Positions 62,450 to 64,000 of a stretch of DNA of 64,000 nt are shown one piece after another. Numbering within the stretch: the first letter of the stretch is position 1; the number at the start of each line of letters is the position of its first letter. Below the pieces are notes generated by a model that saw only the letters and a program-made list of their open reading frames with translations, had not been told where the DNA came from and searched no databases. The position numbers were made by a program, and so were the translations under genes. Origin of the DNA: Cyclina sinensis. Lineage: Eukaryota; Mollusca; Bivalvia; Venerida; Veneridae. The stretch lies in assembly GCA_012932295.1 (NCBI GenBank), contig JAAONU010000013.1, positions 39,322,627 to 39,386,626 of the forward strand. The letters run 5' to 3'.

Positions 62450-62532
62450 CAGTAGAACCCCTCCAAACCGGACCCTTTCTAAACCGGGCAAACGGTCCAG
62501 TCACAAGCGTCCGGTTTGGAGGGGTTCTACTG
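62450..62532. mobile_element. 83-bp MITE, pogo/Tigger-like termini
   Basis: The first 24 bases (62450-62473, CAGTAGAACCCCTCC...) are a perfect inverted copy of the last 24 (62509-62532). TA dinucleotides flank both sides (62448-62449 and 62533-62534), as expected for the TA duplication of Tc1/mariner-pogo superfamily transposition. The internal 35 bases also contain related ACCGGGC and GGTCC pieces, so the whole unit can fold. It is far too short to encode a transposase. The CAGTAGAACC start is typical of pogo/Tigger-related MITEs; the assignment is from memory of that signature. Confidence 0.85.
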
Positions 62533-62534
62533 TA

Positions 62535-63443
62535 TAATAATTGAAGTGTCTATAGAGAGACTGTTGTAATTCAAGATATTTTCATACCACTTTATCTGAT
62601 TTGAAAACTTACATTACAGTACGATTAAATTAATTTGCAACTCCTCGATTCGATTTCTTTCGGCAGTTGCGATTAGGAAAAAAGTTCGAATTTCGATAGT
62701 TTAATGTACACGCTATTCTTTCATCGTATAATTCATTAGTGACATTACATAAAACGTAACTTAAGATTTCCCAAGTGAAAATAAAATACTTTGATGTCGC
62801 TATTAAAGTTGTTTACTATTTACATCAATGCATTACTTCCTGTAAACAAACAATTATGATATCTCTGCGTGGTGATGACAATCTGGAAGTGTTTTATAGA
62901 CTCTTAAGATTTGTTTCAATTTGTCAGAGATGACAAACAAACAGCACCTCGTAAGATCAACAGTCTGTTTGGGCTTCTCAATTTGCAAGAAAAAAATGGA
63001 CATACCTTCTAAATATTGTACTGCTTTTCCGGTTTACGAAAAAAACATGGCTGGTTTTTTAGTTTGTGCTAGCAAAATGAACAATTTTTAATTGTTTCTT
63101 TATTGCCTGAGGAGAATGTGTGACATTTTTCATTTTTGGATTTAAGATAAACGCTGATGCTGATGCTGCCTTTTTGGTGAGGAATTTTTACAAGTTTAAT
63201 GCTAGGTTATACAATTTCATCTGATAAATAGTATCTCCAATGGGTCGCAGTCAACGTACAAAAGAATAAACGTCAGAGACAGAAGTCCTCACCTGGAAAA
63301 GAATCTGATACTTTATTTAAAAAATACAAAAATAGCTGATTAGTGATTTAACAAGCTGAATTAGTCTTTACTACGAAATTGAAGACGAAAGCATCGTTAC
63401 TGAAAATCTCAAACTTTCTCAAACCCCACCCAATACAACCAAC
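62535..63443. other. Upstream flank / possible 5' UTR of the retrotransposon
   Basis: No element boundary can be placed. The last stretch before 63444 (CCCCACCCAATACAACCAAC) is of raised C/A content compared with the AT-rich flank. It could belong to the retrotransposon 5' UTR. Confidence 0.35.
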
Positions 63444-64000
63444 ATGGCGGCGTCCATTTCAAAAGACGTTTTAAAAAAATTGGCATCAATAATTGCAACC
63501 GAACTAAAACCCGATCTTATCAGTGAGATTAAAAGTAAATTATTTAAAGTCATAAAACAATATATTGAGGCTGAAGTGATTAAAACTGTCCGTTCTGAGT
63601 GTGAGAAGATAAATAGTGAAAACAAAACTTGACACGCAGAAGCTACTAATCTTTGTGATGTAAACAACAAGTTGATGAATGAACTAAAATCTACACGGCT
63701 CGAACTCGATGAAATCGAACAATACGGGCAGCGTATGTGCCTCGAGTTATCAGGTTTCCCAGACGACACTTCTGATAACACCGAAAACGTTGCAGGTAAA
63801 ATTTTAAACCAGGCTAAAAAATGAGCATTCAGTTAGCCCCCGATGATATTGACCGTTGTCACAGACTCGGGAAGCCCAGTTCAGGAGCTACAACTCCCAG
63901 AAAGATCATCATTAAATTCACAAACTCTGGTGCTCGACAAAGATTATAGGAGGCTCGTAAAATACTAGGAGATGGCATTTATGTACAGGAATATTTGACT
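63444..64000 (+). pseudogene. Non-LTR retrotransposon ORF1 (LINE, CR1/L2/Jockey-like), broken and cut by window end
   Basis: The start ATG at 63444 lies in ACCAACATGGCGG, a good initiation context. The first 62 codons are Lys/Glu/Ile-rich and likely coiled coil. TGA at 63630-63632 ends that frame, but the same frame continues with a heptad-like LMNELKSTRLELDEIEQYG and then an LELSGFPDD stretch. That stretch matches the E-Q-Y-x-R-x-x-L-x-I-x-G-I/F-P block that opens the RRM-like domain of many invertebrate LINE ORF1 proteins. A one-base length change at the A-run about 63816-63821 moves the reading frame. In the new frame come DDIDRCHRLGKPSSG and a PRKIIIKF strand, the usual D-x-x-R-x-H-R-x-G block, then an in-frame TAG at 63947-63949. 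The frame then resumes to the window end. With three lesions it is a dead copy. ORF2 (endonuclease/reverse transcriptase), if kept, would lie beyond 64000. Confidence 0.85.

Noticed and set aside
63419..63781. 120-codon minus-strand frame
   Set aside because: It is antisense to the LINE ORF1, whose plus-strand translation has the recognisable motifs.

Overview
This 64 kb window is AT-rich, gene-poor animal nuclear DNA, most likely from a bivalve mollusc. The reasons are the density of non-autonomous elements built from 140-350 bp tandem cores and carrying (ACGG)n/(CCGT)n tracts. These match the general description of bivalve 'pearl'/mgE/DTE-type, Helitron- or Helentron-like elements. There is no bacterial or viral gene organisation. 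No intact protein-coding gene is recognisable: open frames are short, and the longer ones lie in tandem repeats or simple-sequence DNA. The taxon is inferred from repeat style, not from a marker gene.

Layout. 1-0.6 kb: a 44-bp minisatellite preceded by an inverted fragment of itself. 0.6-8.8 kb: unremarkable AT-rich DNA with one Lys/Ser-rich open frame interrupted by a stop (about 4.5-4.95 kb). 8.87-10.78 kb: a tandem-core element nested in a long palindromic element. 11.3-17.6 kb: a cluster of four tandem-core elements; two are same-family copies in inverted orientation carrying perfect AGGTCAnnnTGACCT palindromes. 19.4 kb: a foldback element. 22.6-23.7 kb: another tandem-core element with about 168-bp units. 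24.7-28.9 kb: a tRNA-like box A relic and degenerate repeat copies. 31.4-33.1 kb: a tandem-core element with a Helitron-like 3' end. 35.3-40.4 kb: the most striking feature, an uninterrupted array of about 74 copies of a 68-bp satellite with zoned variants and higher-order repeats. 42.7-44.0 kb: a degenerate minisatellite apparently split by an inserted element. 44-54 kb: about 10 kb with almost no recognisable feature. 54.2-57.6 kb: two tandem-core elements and a recent 53-bp duplication. 60.5-61.0 kb: another tandem-core element. 62.45 kb: an 83-bp MITE with perfect 24-bp inverted repeats and TA duplications. 63.4-64.0 kb: the 5' part of a broken non-LTR retrotransposon ORF1, cut by the window end.

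How it fits together. The window reads as intergenic or intronic DNA shaped by rolling-circle-like elements, whose tandem cores can expand, and by satellite amplification. Several families with unrelated cores share termini: one end TTTTATRYYCCC-like, the other ending in CTTGTTT, preceded by a hairpin in the clearest case. This suggests mobilisation by a common machinery that is not encoded here. The most testable biological idea is that two of these families spread dense nuclear-receptor-type sites (IR3 and TCAAGGTCA). No new protein-based system is visible.
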